Assembly: GCA_022565875.1 (NCBI GenBank)
Contig: JAIULY010000014.1
Location: 1 to 32,519, forward strand
Source: Schleiferiaceae bacterium
GTDB taxonomy: Bacteria > Bacteroidota > Bacteroidia > Flavobacteriales > Schleiferiaceae
Direction of reading: 5' to 3'
DNA length: 32,519 nt
Part shown: one piece after another, positions 15,644 through 23,745 of the stretch
Numbering within the stretch: the stretch's first letter is position 1
Layout: each line of letters opens with the position of its first letter
Position numbers and translations under genes: made by a program
The notes under the pieces: generated by a model
What the model was told of the DNA's origin: nothing
The model's input: only the letters and a program-made list of their open reading frames with translations
The model's database searches: none

Positions 15644-16801
15644 TTAACGCAACACTTGGTGAAAAACGGCTTCATACAAAGCATGGACCTCACTAGCGGT
15701 TTGATCCCAATGAAACTTTGAGGCGTGCCTAATACCTTTTTCAATGTGTGCTTCTCGCAATGTAGCATCGGTGAGGAGTTGTGTGATGGCGTTGGCTATG
15801 GTTTCAGGGTCTTCGGGCTGAATGTACACTGCGGCATCACCACCTACCTCGGGCATAGATGAAGTGGCACTGCTAATTACTGCCACCCCACAAGCCATTG
15901 CTTCTAGTGGAGGTATGCCAAAACTCTCCCTGCGAGAAGGGTATACAAATAGTTCTGATAAGTTGTAGAGGTATGGCAATTCTTGATTGGGTAAGTACCC
16001 GGTAAGGTGAATATTTGCCCGCAAGCTTAAATCGCCTATTTTTTTCAACTCCTCCAACAAATGCGTTTCTCCAAAATCTGGCATGACTACAGGCATGGGC
16101 AATGCACCTTGTTGTCGCAACAATGACAGTGCACGAAGCATGTTATCGAGGTTTTTCTTTGGATCGGTATTGCCCAAAAACAACAAAAAGCGCTCAGGTA
16201 ATTTCGCTTTTTCTAGCCAAGCTTTTGGAATGTCTGACTTTGCGATGGGTTGGAAATGGCTGCCCACGGCGTTGTAAATCCGCACGACCTGATCGTTGTT
16301 TTCAGGCAGTTTGAAATGCTGATTGATCCGTTCTTTTTCGTAGTCGGATACTGTGATTACTTTTTTGGCCTTTTTTACAATTCGTGGCACATTCCAAGCC
16401 CGATACAAGTTTCCAAATCGCTGATAGGCCGTTCCTCCTTTTAATGGATTACCCTCTAAATAGATGATGTCATGAAGTGTAACCACCAGTGGAACGGGCG
16501 TAAAAATAGGGGCGGTATTACTGGTGCAATGAAGGATGTCTACGCCGTATTCCTTACAAAGCCGAGGCAGGTACCACTGTTCCCAAATGGGGTAGGGCAT
16601 TGCTTTGGTTTCAACAATTGAAACATTTTTTGCTTGTGGCAATACGTTGTTATCGCTGTCTTTTTTTACAAAAATCACGAAATCGGTATCGGGAAATTGT
16701 TTGACAAGGCTTTTGATGGTTTCTAAGGCAACGATGTCCATCCCGTGTTTTTTCTCGCGAAATAGGCGCTGGGCCTCAATGCCAATTTTCATTCTTTTCA
16801 T
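15644..16801 (-). CDS. Glycosyltransferase family 4
   Basis: A 385-residue GT-B-fold glycosyltransferase. The donor-binding half carries FLGNTDPKKNLDNML (208-222) and the E292-x7-E300 motif in RRESFGIPPLEAMACG, diagnostic of retaining GT4 enzymes of the mannosyl/rhamnosyl type. No membrane segment is seen, so it probably adds one sugar to the undecaprenyl-linked repeat unit on the cytoplasmic face. Its ATG overlaps the TGA of the upstream family-2 gene by four bases, and its own stop lies three bases before the flippase TTG. The sugar transferred cannot be read from the sequence. Confidence 0.92.
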   Translation of the reverse strand: MKRMKIGIEAQRLFREKKHGMDIVALETIKSLVKQFPDTDFVIFVKKDSDNNVLPQAKNVSIVETKAMPYPIWEQWYLPRLCKEYGVDILHCTSNTAPIFTPVPLVVTLHDIIYLEGNPLKGGTAYQRFGNLYRAWNVPRIVKKAKKVITVSDYEKERINQHFKLPENNDQVVRIYNAVGSHFQPIAKSDIPKAWLEKAKLPERFLLFLGNTDPKKNLDNMLRALSLLRQQGALPMPVVMPDFGETHLLEELKKIGDLSLRANIHLTGYLPNQELPYLYNLSELFVYPSRRESFGIPPLEAMACGVAVISSATSSMPEVGGDAAVYIQPEDPETIANAITQLLTDATLREAHIEKGIRHASKFHWDQTASEVHALYEAVFHQVLR

Positions 16802-17982
16802 GGCTGTCCTTTAAGTTGGTCTTTTTCCTTGATTTTATGCGGCGTTGGTTGAAAGTCGTCTTGTGGTTTTTTTATTTTTAAAACATTTAAGGCCATAATC
16901 AAACTCAAGCGAGGCAGTTTGAGAAGGGTAAAGAACAACCTCGGTGTCCAGTATTCCTTGCCAATACTAACTATGAGTGCAAGACTTATAGTAATGAACG
17001 GTAATTGTAAGCCCCAAAACAAAGAGGAGCCTATCCAAAACCAGCTGCTGCAAAAGGCAATAAAGGCGCCAGTTAAAAGCAATAAGCGCGGCAGCATCAA
17101 AAATTGAAGTACTTTGTCGGCGTAATTCCAATTGCCTTTGAAAAACTGAATAATGGCCTCGCCTATGTGTTTTATCCCGTGATGATACTGTGCCGAAAGC
17201 CAGTTCAACCGCTGGGTCTTAAACACGGCAATGTCATCTACTTTTTCATCTAAAACAAATGCTATTTGAGTATACCGAATGGGTACACAATCTTTTAATA
17301 ATGCCAACTCAAGACTCTTGTCAAATCCAATTTTGGATTGAATGGGTAAAACATACTTTTCAAAATGGTCGTTGGTGAAAAACATCCCCGACCCACTCAA
17401 TGCCGGGGCGACTCCCAAAGCCTGATGCCCCTTTCTGAAAATGTGATTATTGATGCTTTCACTGATGCCGTCTAAGTAGGCAAAAGGGAACTCTTGGTTT
17501 TTGGCTTTTCGCTGAATTTGTAATACGGGAAAGCTATGTGTCACCCATCTACTAGCCAATTGAAAAGCGTTTGGTGAAATGTGATTATCGGCATCTAAAA
17601 CCAGGACAATGTCGTAAGACTTTTTAAAATGTTGATGTGCTTCTCGCAGCCCTGCTACCTTTATCAATCGTTCGTTTGGAAACTCAAGTAGGTGAACATT
17701 AGGCGCATTAAGGCCTTTGGGGAAGCTTTCACCGCTCGCTACAACATAAATGTCAATTTGGTTTTGTGGGTAGTTGGCAGCCAAAATCTTGGAAACAGAA
17801 ACTTTTGTAACCGACCCCGCCTTGTAGCTTGGAATGATGACAGCAAAGGTTTTTTCAAAATATGAATCCTCATTCGTTTCCACTGTTATTTCACTCTTTA
17901 GCCTTCCCGCAAGGGCATATACAAGTAAATATAAGGCTTGTGAAAAAAGTAAAAGTGTTGCCCCCCAAATAACCCCTTCCAT
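16798..17982 (-). CDS. Membrane-anchored glycosyltransferase family 2
   Basis: A 394-residue protein with an N-terminal hydrophobic segment (about 5-25), a GT-A catalytic region and a C-terminal membrane region (about 285-365). FAVIIPSYKAG opens the catalytic domain, D130-A-D132 is the metal-binding DxD, and QRLNW at 257-261 stands where processive GT2 enzymes such as cellulose and hyaluronan synthases have Q-x-x-R-W. These features place it near the multi-span GT2 group, but single-transfer enzymes of this layout also exist. Its stop overlaps the next gene's start (ATGA), and its own start overlaps the preceding stop by one base (TAATG). Confidence 0.88.
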   Translation of the reverse strand: MEGVIWGATLLLFSQALYLLVYALAGRLKSEITVETNEDSYFEKTFAVIIPSYKAGSVTKVSVSKILAANYPQNQIDIYVVASGESFPKGLNAPNVHLLEFPNERLIKVAGLREAHQHFKKSYDIVLVLDADNHISPNAFQLASRWVTHSFPVLQIQRKAKNQEFPFAYLDGISESINNHIFRKGHQALGVAPALSGSGMFFTNDHFEKYVLPIQSKIGFDKSLELALLKDCVPIRYTQIAFVLDEKVDDIAVFKTQRLNWLSAQYHHGIKHIGEAIIQFFKGNWNYADKVLQFLMLPRLLLLTGAFIAFCSSWFWIGSSLFWGLQLPFITISLALIVSIGKEYWTPRLFFTLLKLPRLSLIMALNVLKIKKPQDDFQPTPHKIKEKDQLKGQP

Positions 17983-18902
17983 TATTTCTTCCCAGTTAAG
18001 AATTCGTTTTTAAATAAATTTGGATGATAAAAGTGTTGCACATTCCAAAGCACACCTTTCCAATATGCTTTAAAGTGTGGCCATTCGCCTTTGATGGCAA
18101 AAATCAATAAGTTTTTTGGTATGGCTACCAAATGGTAGTACAAAAAGGCAAAAAGCAGCGTTGCCCCTTTTCGATTTCTGCGCAAATAAAGGATTCTGTT
18201 GCGAGAGAGATAATAGGTTTTTAACGTGCTGTTTTTTCCTGTAGTCATCGATTCCTTGTGCCATATTTCAGATTGAGGAACATATAAAATGCGGTATCCT
18301 TTTTCTAAAAACCGATCTGCAAGGTCCATTTCTTCGTAATAGAGAAAAAAGATATCGGCGAGCAAACCAGCCTCTTCAAATGCTTTTCGTTTGATGAGCA
18401 TGGCAGCTCCGTGAGGGCGGGATATTTCGAGTTCTTCCTCGTATTGACCAGTGTCTTCTTCGTGCTCACCGATGCTGTGGCCCCTCCCGGTAATGGGGTG
18501 AATGGGTGTGAATCCTGCAAACTGAAAGGTAGTCGGACTGTCGAAATACTTGATTTTGGGACAAACGATTCCAATGTTTTCCTCTCTTTCCATTCGCGAT
18601 ACTAGAGGCTCTAGAAACCCTTTTGGAACTTCGGTATCGTTGTTTATTAAAAGAAAATAATCTGCGTCTGAAACTTTTATGGCTGCATTATTCCCGCCAC
18701 TGAACCCCAAATTCTTACCTGTTTTTAAAAAGTGGATATCAGGAAAGGCGGCAGGTATTTCGCTAGGGTCTTGAGTGGAGCCATTGTCGACAACGTAAAT
18801 GTCGAAATTTGGATATGAAATTTGCGTAATGGAACGCAGAAAATCTAAAGTATAAGCTACTCCATTATAATTAACCGCAATAATGCTAACCTTTGGCGCC
18901 AT
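17982..18902 (-). CDS. Glycosyltransferase family 2, rhamnosyltransferase-like
   Basis: A 306-residue inverting GT-A enzyme. PKVSIIAVNYNG opens the domain, VVDNGST at 37-43 is the nucleotide-sugar site, LLINNDTEVP near 84-93 has N-N-D in the DxD position, and FFLYYEEMDLADRF carries the ED-type catalytic acid. The pattern is that of WbbL-like rhamnosyltransferases, although the sugar cannot be assigned. The C-terminus is basic and partly hydrophobic. ATG 18902 is chosen over a TTG at 18974, since the family starts at this point and the extension is basic and unlike the family. It begins a string of four overlapping or abutting genes after a 283-base gap. Confidence 0.9.
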   Translation of the reverse strand: MAPKVSIIAVNYNGVAYTLDFLRSITQISYPNFDIYVVDNGSTQDPSEIPAAFPDIHFLKTGKNLGFSGGNNAAIKVSDADYFLLINNDTEVPKGFLEPLVSRMEREENIGIVCPKIKYFDSPTTFQFAGFTPIHPITGRGHSIGEHEEDTGQYEEELEISRPHGAAMLIKRKAFEEAGLLADIFFLYYEEMDLADRFLEKGYRILYVPQSEIWHKESMTTGKNSTLKTYYLSRNRILYLRRNRKGATLLFAFLYYHLVAIPKNLLIFAIKGEWPHFKAYWKGVLWNVQHFYHPNLFKNEFLTGKK

Positions 18903-19185
18903 TTGATTTTGATGTTTGCTGATTCCCGTATGAATTTTTTTGAGCGAAAGTTGCTCCTTTTCCCGTACGCCCAAAGTACACTTTTTTCATAAAACCAATC
19001 AAGCCCTTCAAAAAGAAATGGCCAACTTTGTAGAAGTCCTTCAAAAATGTATCATTCAGAGGGTTGTGCAAAAAATTTAACGTTTAGCATTGTTCAGATT
19101 AATCGTTGCGTGGTTTTTTAGTGTCGATATTTTTCTGCGTCTAGTGAAGAAAAAACACTATATATGGTCAAGTTGTCTGCAAAAA
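18903..19185. other. Gap inside the polysaccharide locus
   Basis: The only large gap in the locus, between the Wzy-like gene and the glycosyltransferases. A TTG-started frame of 61 codons (19071 to 18886) runs across it but overlaps the next gene and is not convincing. A five-base hairpin TAGTG/CACTA with a T-rich loop near 19139-19161 could slow transcription. A near-match to a -7 box (TACTTTGG at 18978-18971, one base short) might be an internal promoter. Confidence 0.35.
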
Positions 19186-20652
19186 TTATTTTTCGGATAG
19201 CGGTTCTAATGCCGCTTTTCCTTCAATATCGGGGTTGCCAGCTAGGTCTTTGTCTAGTTTGTAAGCGAGAATGAGATACGCAAAACTCAAATACAAAATG
19301 ATGCCTGTAGGTAACTGTCCGAAAATGGGGTTGCCGTACGAAGCCACTGCAATGCCTGCAAGTCCTGCGTGTAATGCCATTATCTTTTGCCTCAGCTCGG
19401 GGTCTCGTATTTTGCCGACTTTAAAAAAGCCATAAAAGAGCATGTAAATGATGTGAAACAGATGAATGGATAAACCAACAACACCAGTCTCGGCCCAGAT
19501 TTTCACATACCAACTATCGAGGGCTGTTTGTGCAAGAAAGGTATTTGGACTAAACCGCAGCCCCCAAGACCCACCACTTCCAATGCCTCCGCCAAAAGGA
19601 CGGGTGGCTAGGTACACTTTAAATTTCTTTTGGTTTTCTAAGCGCACTTGTAAACTTGCGTCTTCTGGATTTAAAGCTGTTCGCAACCGACGGATGTTGT
19701 AGTTGTCGTGGCCAATAGAGGTGTATTTTAAAAACGCAAAAAAGCTCAACCCAACGAGCAATCCCAAAGCGAAAATCCAAAAATTTCGAGCCGTCAACAA
19801 GTAAACAATCGCCCCAACTGCAGGAACGGCCAAGGCGCCTCTTGTGCCAGATATAAGCAGGCCGTAAAACGCAATAATTGCCGTTAATGCATAAAAGATA
19901 CGCCGATGAAGGGATTTTACTTTTCCTACAGCAAGAATACCAGCAGTAACGCCTGTATGCCCCATGGCAGCACCAAATTGACCGGCATCTGAGAAAAATG
20001 AAAACACGCGCAGTTTCCCAAATAGAATATGAGTTTTGTAGGCGCCGGTAGCCAAAAAGGCTCGTTCGCCTGCGTCTAAGCCAATGTACAGCTGCTTCAT
20101 GCCCCAAATGACCCCAACAATTGAAAACACAAACCATATTGTGATGAATAGGTCGATGTCTTTGTTTTTGTTGAAATACAACAACGCCAGTAAAGTTGTC
20201 AGCATCATGTAAAGGGCTACCCCACGAACGGCGTAAAACCAGGCTGCAAGGCTGCGTGCCTCTGGGTTGAATAATTGCGCCATGCAATAGAGAAACCAAA
20301 TGATAACCAGAAAAAAGATAGGGTCTTTTAGCACAGAAGCGTTCACTTTTACTTGAGAAAACAACGCTATGATTAATGTAAGAACAAGCACGCCGTCAAT
20401 GCTCAACCCCAGCGGGCCAGGGATGTATCGTGCAAGGCCTATTGCAGTAAATGCCAAAACAAGTGTGGCAATGATGCCAACCCTAGGGTGCTTGTATATC
20501 AGCCAGATAAACAAGATTAAAAATGGCAATCCGCTGATTAATGCAATGGTGACAATACCACCTTTCCAGATCAAAAAGCCAAGAGGAAATCCTAGAAAGG
20601 CAACCAAAAAAAAGCCCAACAGCACAGGATTTATGTCCAGCCAGCGCATCAT
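19186..20652 (-). CDS. Wzy/WaaL-like O-antigen polymerase or ligase family protein
   Basis: A 488-residue membrane protein with about 11-12 hydrophobic segments. The segment YGLLISGTRGALAVPAVGAI is the Wzy_C (O-antigen ligase/polymerase) signature, with the SGTRGA core, and it is followed by a periplasmic loop before the final membrane spans, as in this family. In a locus with a flippase and a Wzz-type co-polymerase it most likely polymerises flipped repeat units at the periplasmic face. It overlaps the Wzz-like gene by four bases (ATGA). Ligase function cannot be excluded from sequence alone. Confidence 0.85.
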   Translation of the reverse strand: MMRWLDINPVLLGFFLVAFLGFPLGFLIWKGGIVTIALISGLPFLILFIWLIYKHPRVGIIATLVLAFTAIGLARYIPGPLGLSIDGVLVLTLIIALFSQVKVNASVLKDPIFFLVIIWFLYCMAQLFNPEARSLAAWFYAVRGVALYMMLTTLLALLYFNKNKDIDLFITIWFVFSIVGVIWGMKQLYIGLDAGERAFLATGAYKTHILFGKLRVFSFFSDAGQFGAAMGHTGVTAGILAVGKVKSLHRRIFYALTAIIAFYGLLISGTRGALAVPAVGAIVYLLTARNFWIFALGLLVGLSFFAFLKYTSIGHDNYNIRRLRTALNPEDASLQVRLENQKKFKVYLATRPFGGGIGSGGSWGLRFSPNTFLAQTALDSWYVKIWAETGVVGLSIHLFHIIYMLFYGFFKVGKIRDPELRQKIMALHAGLAGIAVASYGNPIFGQLPTGIILYLSFAYLILAYKLDKDLAGNPDIEGKAALEPLSEK

Positions 20653-22829
20653 AGGAGCTTGGATAACATTTTCTTAAGCCACTTTTTGACTTTGCCCTCT
20701 CGCTTTCCAATGTCGCCCATGACGTCCTCAAGATCAATGGAGTGCATTTTGTTGAGAACCACCCAAGTGTTGACAGATTTCATGTTGAGCAGTAAATCCA
20801 TTAATTTGCTATCGCTTTTCGTCCAAATACGTGTGCTGTCGATGACATAAACCAACTCAGCCGCTCGCTGCATCAACTTAAAAGGCAAGGATGCCAACTC
20901 GTATGGGGGCAAAACAAGAATAATATAACTAAATGCGTTGGCAGGCTTGTCTCCATGAGTTAATGCAGAAATGTCTTCTAACTCTAAAAAGTCATGTTTG
21001 ATTTCATAGTGTTGACATAGATACTCTAACGAGGCGGCCTCCTCTGAATCCTTGTGACTCACCAACAACACATCGCCATAAAGCTCTTGCATGTATTCTG
21101 CTATTTGTCGAGCAATATGAGTTTTGCCTTCGTTTTCTTTTGAGCTACAAATGGTGATAATGTTACTGTCAGAGTAAGGCTTATTCACATCGCTGAGAAC
21201 CTTTAACTGACTTACCAATTGCCGTGTGCACATCAAATTTACAGCGGGAATTTCTAGTTTTTTCTGTTGTATTTGTTCCTGCTCCCCGTAGTAACCAATG
21301 CATTTCAAGCCACTGTATTTTTCGGCGCGGTCTACTGTGCGCACAGTATTGTCTAATAATAATTTGAGAACAATAAGGGCTAAAATTAACATTACCCCAG
21401 CGAAAAAAGACCCAGCAACCAGAATGAGTCGCTTGCTCCCTTGTGGGTTTCTCGGAAAGTAGGGGTCGTCCACTACCTCCATGTTTTCTGCCATTTCGCT
21501 GCTCTGCTTTTGCAAATTGGCTTGATTAAGGCCGTGTAAAATGGACAAATATTGATTTTCATGAACGGTAACTTCGCGTTCTAGTTTTTTGAGTTCGGCT
21601 CCCAATGGAGCGAAGTAGTCCACCCGACGCTCAATAAACTCTCGTGTTTCTCGTGCCACTGTCAACGTGGAGAGCTGGCGCTCGCGTTCTAAAAATACGT
21701 GCAGCCACTCTTGCAATATTTCACTCAGAGGAATGCCTTCGATGGAAAAATCGTTGCGGTACAACCCGGAAACAAATTGTTTGATTTTTTCATTATTTGA
21801 TTCAAGTTTCAATCGAAGCCGTTCTTCTCGCTCTTGGTCGGCAACACCATAGAGATTTCCAGCCATTATTTGACCTCGAATCTTTACACTCTCCTGACGA
21901 AGTTGATAGAGCGAGTCAACAATTTCAGAACGCGCTGTAGCTTTCGCAATTTCTTCTTCTAATTTTTTTAGTGTTGATTCTGCGCCGGCTATAGTCATGC
22001 GGGTTTGCTGCTCGTCTTTTTCTACATCATTGCGGTAGTTGTCGAGGTTTTTGCCCTGTTCATAGAAGTTGAGAATGCCATTTTGCGATATAAAGGTTTT
22101 GAGTCGGGCCTCGGATTCTTGAAGTTTTTGGTAAGCTTTTTCGAGTTGTTCTTGAAAGTAACGCACTGCGCTTTCATTTTCCCTGCCGCGCATTTTTTGA
22201 TGCCGCTCCATAAAGGTTTCCACCAAAAGAGATAGTGTGTTTTTACAAACACCTGGGTCGGTTGATTCGTAAACCAATTCGAGCATATCACTGGTAAACT
22301 TGCGACTTGCTTTTAGCTTGCCACTTATTTTCATTGGTGCATAAAAGGGGTGTTCGGCCAGCAGGTAGTGTACCACCGAGCTAGGTCTAGAATTGTAGTA
22401 AGCTGTAAGCAACTCATACGTTTTCTTCTCATCACCCCTCACAACCAGTTCTTTGAAAGTCTCGGGGTCAAATTGTTCTACAACCTCTAGTTTATTGCCT
22501 TGCGCGATAATAAGCCCATTTTCTTCCTCTAAGCTGAGGTGTTGAGCGAGTAACTTCAACCCAACAATTTCCAAAGTTTGGCGCGAGCGAACGGTTAAAA
22601 TTAAATTATCGAAGGCATTGTTGGATTTATTGAAGTCGTAGCGCACGCCACCACCGCCAATATCAAAGCTTTTTCCAGAAGCCACTCCAGTGTACACTAC
22701 CGCAGAGGATTCGTAAACCTTGGGGGTTTTACCGGTGAGATAGTATACGAGACCAGCGAGCATAGTAGGAAAGATGACAAATAGCCACCACTTTCCATAC
22801 AATTGCCGCAAAAGGTCCTTTATTTCCAT
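20649..22829 (-). CDS. Wzz-domain co-polymerase with degenerate BY-kinase-like domain
   Basis: A 726-residue protein of the polysaccharide co-polymerase (Wzc/PCP-2a) plan: N-terminal membrane segment (about 15-30), a long periplasmic region with coiled-coil stretches (roughly 215-460), a second membrane segment near 480-500, and a cytoplasmic P-loop domain from about 550. The kinase-like domain is eroded. The P-loop reads SSKENEGKT (563-571 region) with Ser in place of the first Gly; the Walker A' segment VLLVSHKD (587-594) lacks the usual D-x-D; and Walker B reads IILVLPP with Val639 where the Asp should be. The C-terminus is Lys-rich without a tyrosine cluster. It probably controls chain length without kinase activity (inference). 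Confidence 0.87.
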   Translation of the reverse strand: MEIKDLLRQLYGKWWLFVIFPTMLAGLVYYLTGKTPKVYESSAVVYTGVASGKSFDIGGGGVRYDFNKSNNAFDNLILTVRSRQTLEIVGLKLLAQHLSLEEENGLIIAQGNKLEVVEQFDPETFKELVVRGDEKKTYELLTAYYNSRPSSVVHYLLAEHPFYAPMKISGKLKASRKFTSDMLELVYESTDPGVCKNTLSLLVETFMERHQKMRGRENESAVRYFQEQLEKAYQKLQESEARLKTFISQNGILNFYEQGKNLDNYRNDVEKDEQQTRMTIAGAESTLKKLEEEIAKATARSEIVDSLYQLRQESVKIRGQIMAGNLYGVADQEREERLRLKLESNNEKIKQFVSGLYRNDFSIEGIPLSEILQEWLHVFLERERQLSTLTVARETREFIERRVDYFAPLGAELKKLEREVTVHENQYLSILHGLNQANLQKQSSEMAENMEVVDDPYFPRNPQGSKRLILVAGSFFAGVMLILALIVLKLLLDNTVRTVDRAEKYSGLKCIGYYGEQEQIQQKKLEIPAVNLMCTRQLVSQLKVLSDVNKPYSDSNIITICSSKENEGKTHIARQIAEYMQELYGDVLLVSHKDSEEAASLEYLCQHYEIKHDFLELEDISALTHGDKPANAFSYIILVLPPYELASLPFKLMQRAAELVYVIDSTRIWTKSDSKLMDLLLNMKSVNTWVVLNKMHSIDLEDVMGDIGKREGKVKKWLKKMLSKLL

Positions 22830-22851
22830 AGTGTTTTAGCTAAAAAGCTTT

Positions 22852-23637
22852 TTATCGTTTCAATAGGTACAAGGGCTGTCCTAATACCACCTCTAATTCA
22901 AAGAATTGCTGGTAAAACTCTGCAGAAGAGTCTTCAAAACGCGACTCAGCCAATGCCCGTATTTCTGAGATTCGCGTATAGTCCATCAATTTGATTTGAT
23001 TTTCACGGTATTGTCGCTCTGCTACACGTTCATTGATTCGGGCTTTTGCCAAAAAGTCTTGGTGCAAATTCATTTGTCGCTGATACTTGATTAGGTTGGT
23101 ATACAAACGTACAATATCTCTATGTAGTAAGATTTCCATTTCTTTGCGCATTTCGTCGTAAGCAAAGGCCTCATGTTTGGCAAGTTTTACCCTGGCCCGA
23201 CGGGTCATTAGTTCTTCTAATGGAAATTGTAGATTCACACCGTACCGATAACCTTGCATCAATTGGGAAACATCTTCACCAGGAATAATGAGCCCTTGAT
23301 TTCCCTCTGAGTAATTGGCGAAAAGAGAAATGTGCTTCCAATAGCGCCGCTTTTCAAGTTTTATTTTTTGAATTTGCGCTTGATAAAACTCAACATTTTT
23401 ATTGACCATCGGGCTGTACTGCCTAGCAATGGCAAAAAGTGTATCTAAGCTTGGAAGCTGTCGCGAAAGATCAACGCTTAAATCAAAAACTTGATGGACA
23501 GCCAACGAATCAATAAATAGAGAATCGGAAGAGTTTCCTGTGGAGGAAAATGAAATGCGAATGACATCTTGCTCCTCTTCTACCTGAGCCAACAACACGT
23601 GCCACGGCAACAAAAAAAGGATCAGGTATTTTTTCAT
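22852..23637 (-). CDS. Half-length TolC/OEP-like outer-membrane protein
   Basis: A 261-residue exported protein. A signal peptide covers residues 1-18 (ending HVLLAQ). The mature part has the OEP pattern of long charged helices with strand pairs between them (a strand-like stretch around LFANYSEGNQ, then helices from about residue 135 to the end), and it ends VVLGQPLYLLKR. Ordinary TolC-family proteins contain two such repeats in 420-480 residues; this one has a single repeat, with no sign of a frameshift and a clean stop. It sits between the initiating sugar transferase and the Wzz-like gene, the place where an OPX/Wza exporter is often found. ATG 23637 is chosen because it begins the signal peptide. 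Confidence 0.72.
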   Translation of the reverse strand: MKKYLILFLLPWHVLLAQVEEEQDVIRISFSSTGNSSDSLFIDSLAVHQVFDLSVDLSRQLPSLDTLFAIARQYSPMVNKNVEFYQAQIQKIKLEKRRYWKHISLFANYSEGNQGLIIPGEDVSQLMQGYRYGVNLQFPLEELMTRRARVKLAKHEAFAYDEMRKEMEILLHRDIVRLYTNLIKYQRQMNLHQDFLAKARINERVAERQYRENQIKLMDYTRISEIRALAESRFEDSSAEFYQQFFELEVVLGQPLYLLKR

Positions 23638-23703
23638 GAAAAAGTAATCTGTTTTTTTATGGTGAAGGACAAAGCGTTCGAAAGTTACGGAAGACCTTAG
23701 CCG

Positions 23704-23711
23704 CAAAAGTA
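23704..23711 (-). promoter_or_regulatory. Candidate internal -7 box before the TolC-like gene
   Basis: Minus-strand TACTTTTG matches TAnnTTTG and is followed by CGG. It lies in the 108-base gap between the sugar transferase stop and the TolC-like ATG and would give a leader of about 60 bases. No TTG is seen at the preferred -33 distance. It suggests that the export and polymerisation genes may be transcribed apart from the regulators. Confidence 0.4.
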
Positions 23712-23745
23712 ATCATACTATTTGGGTTGACAGTGTTTGGTGTGG

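Noticed and set aside
18886-19071. 61-codon TTG-started frame before the rhamnosyltransferase-like gene
   Set aside because: The start is weak, it overlaps the next gene in another frame, and its hydrophobic stretch is too short to judge. Possible small gene, but not supported.
19619-20299. 226-codon minus-strand frame within the Wzy-like gene
   Set aside because: Same strand but another frame inside a convincing membrane protein; Cys/Arg/Trp-rich and without recognisable features.
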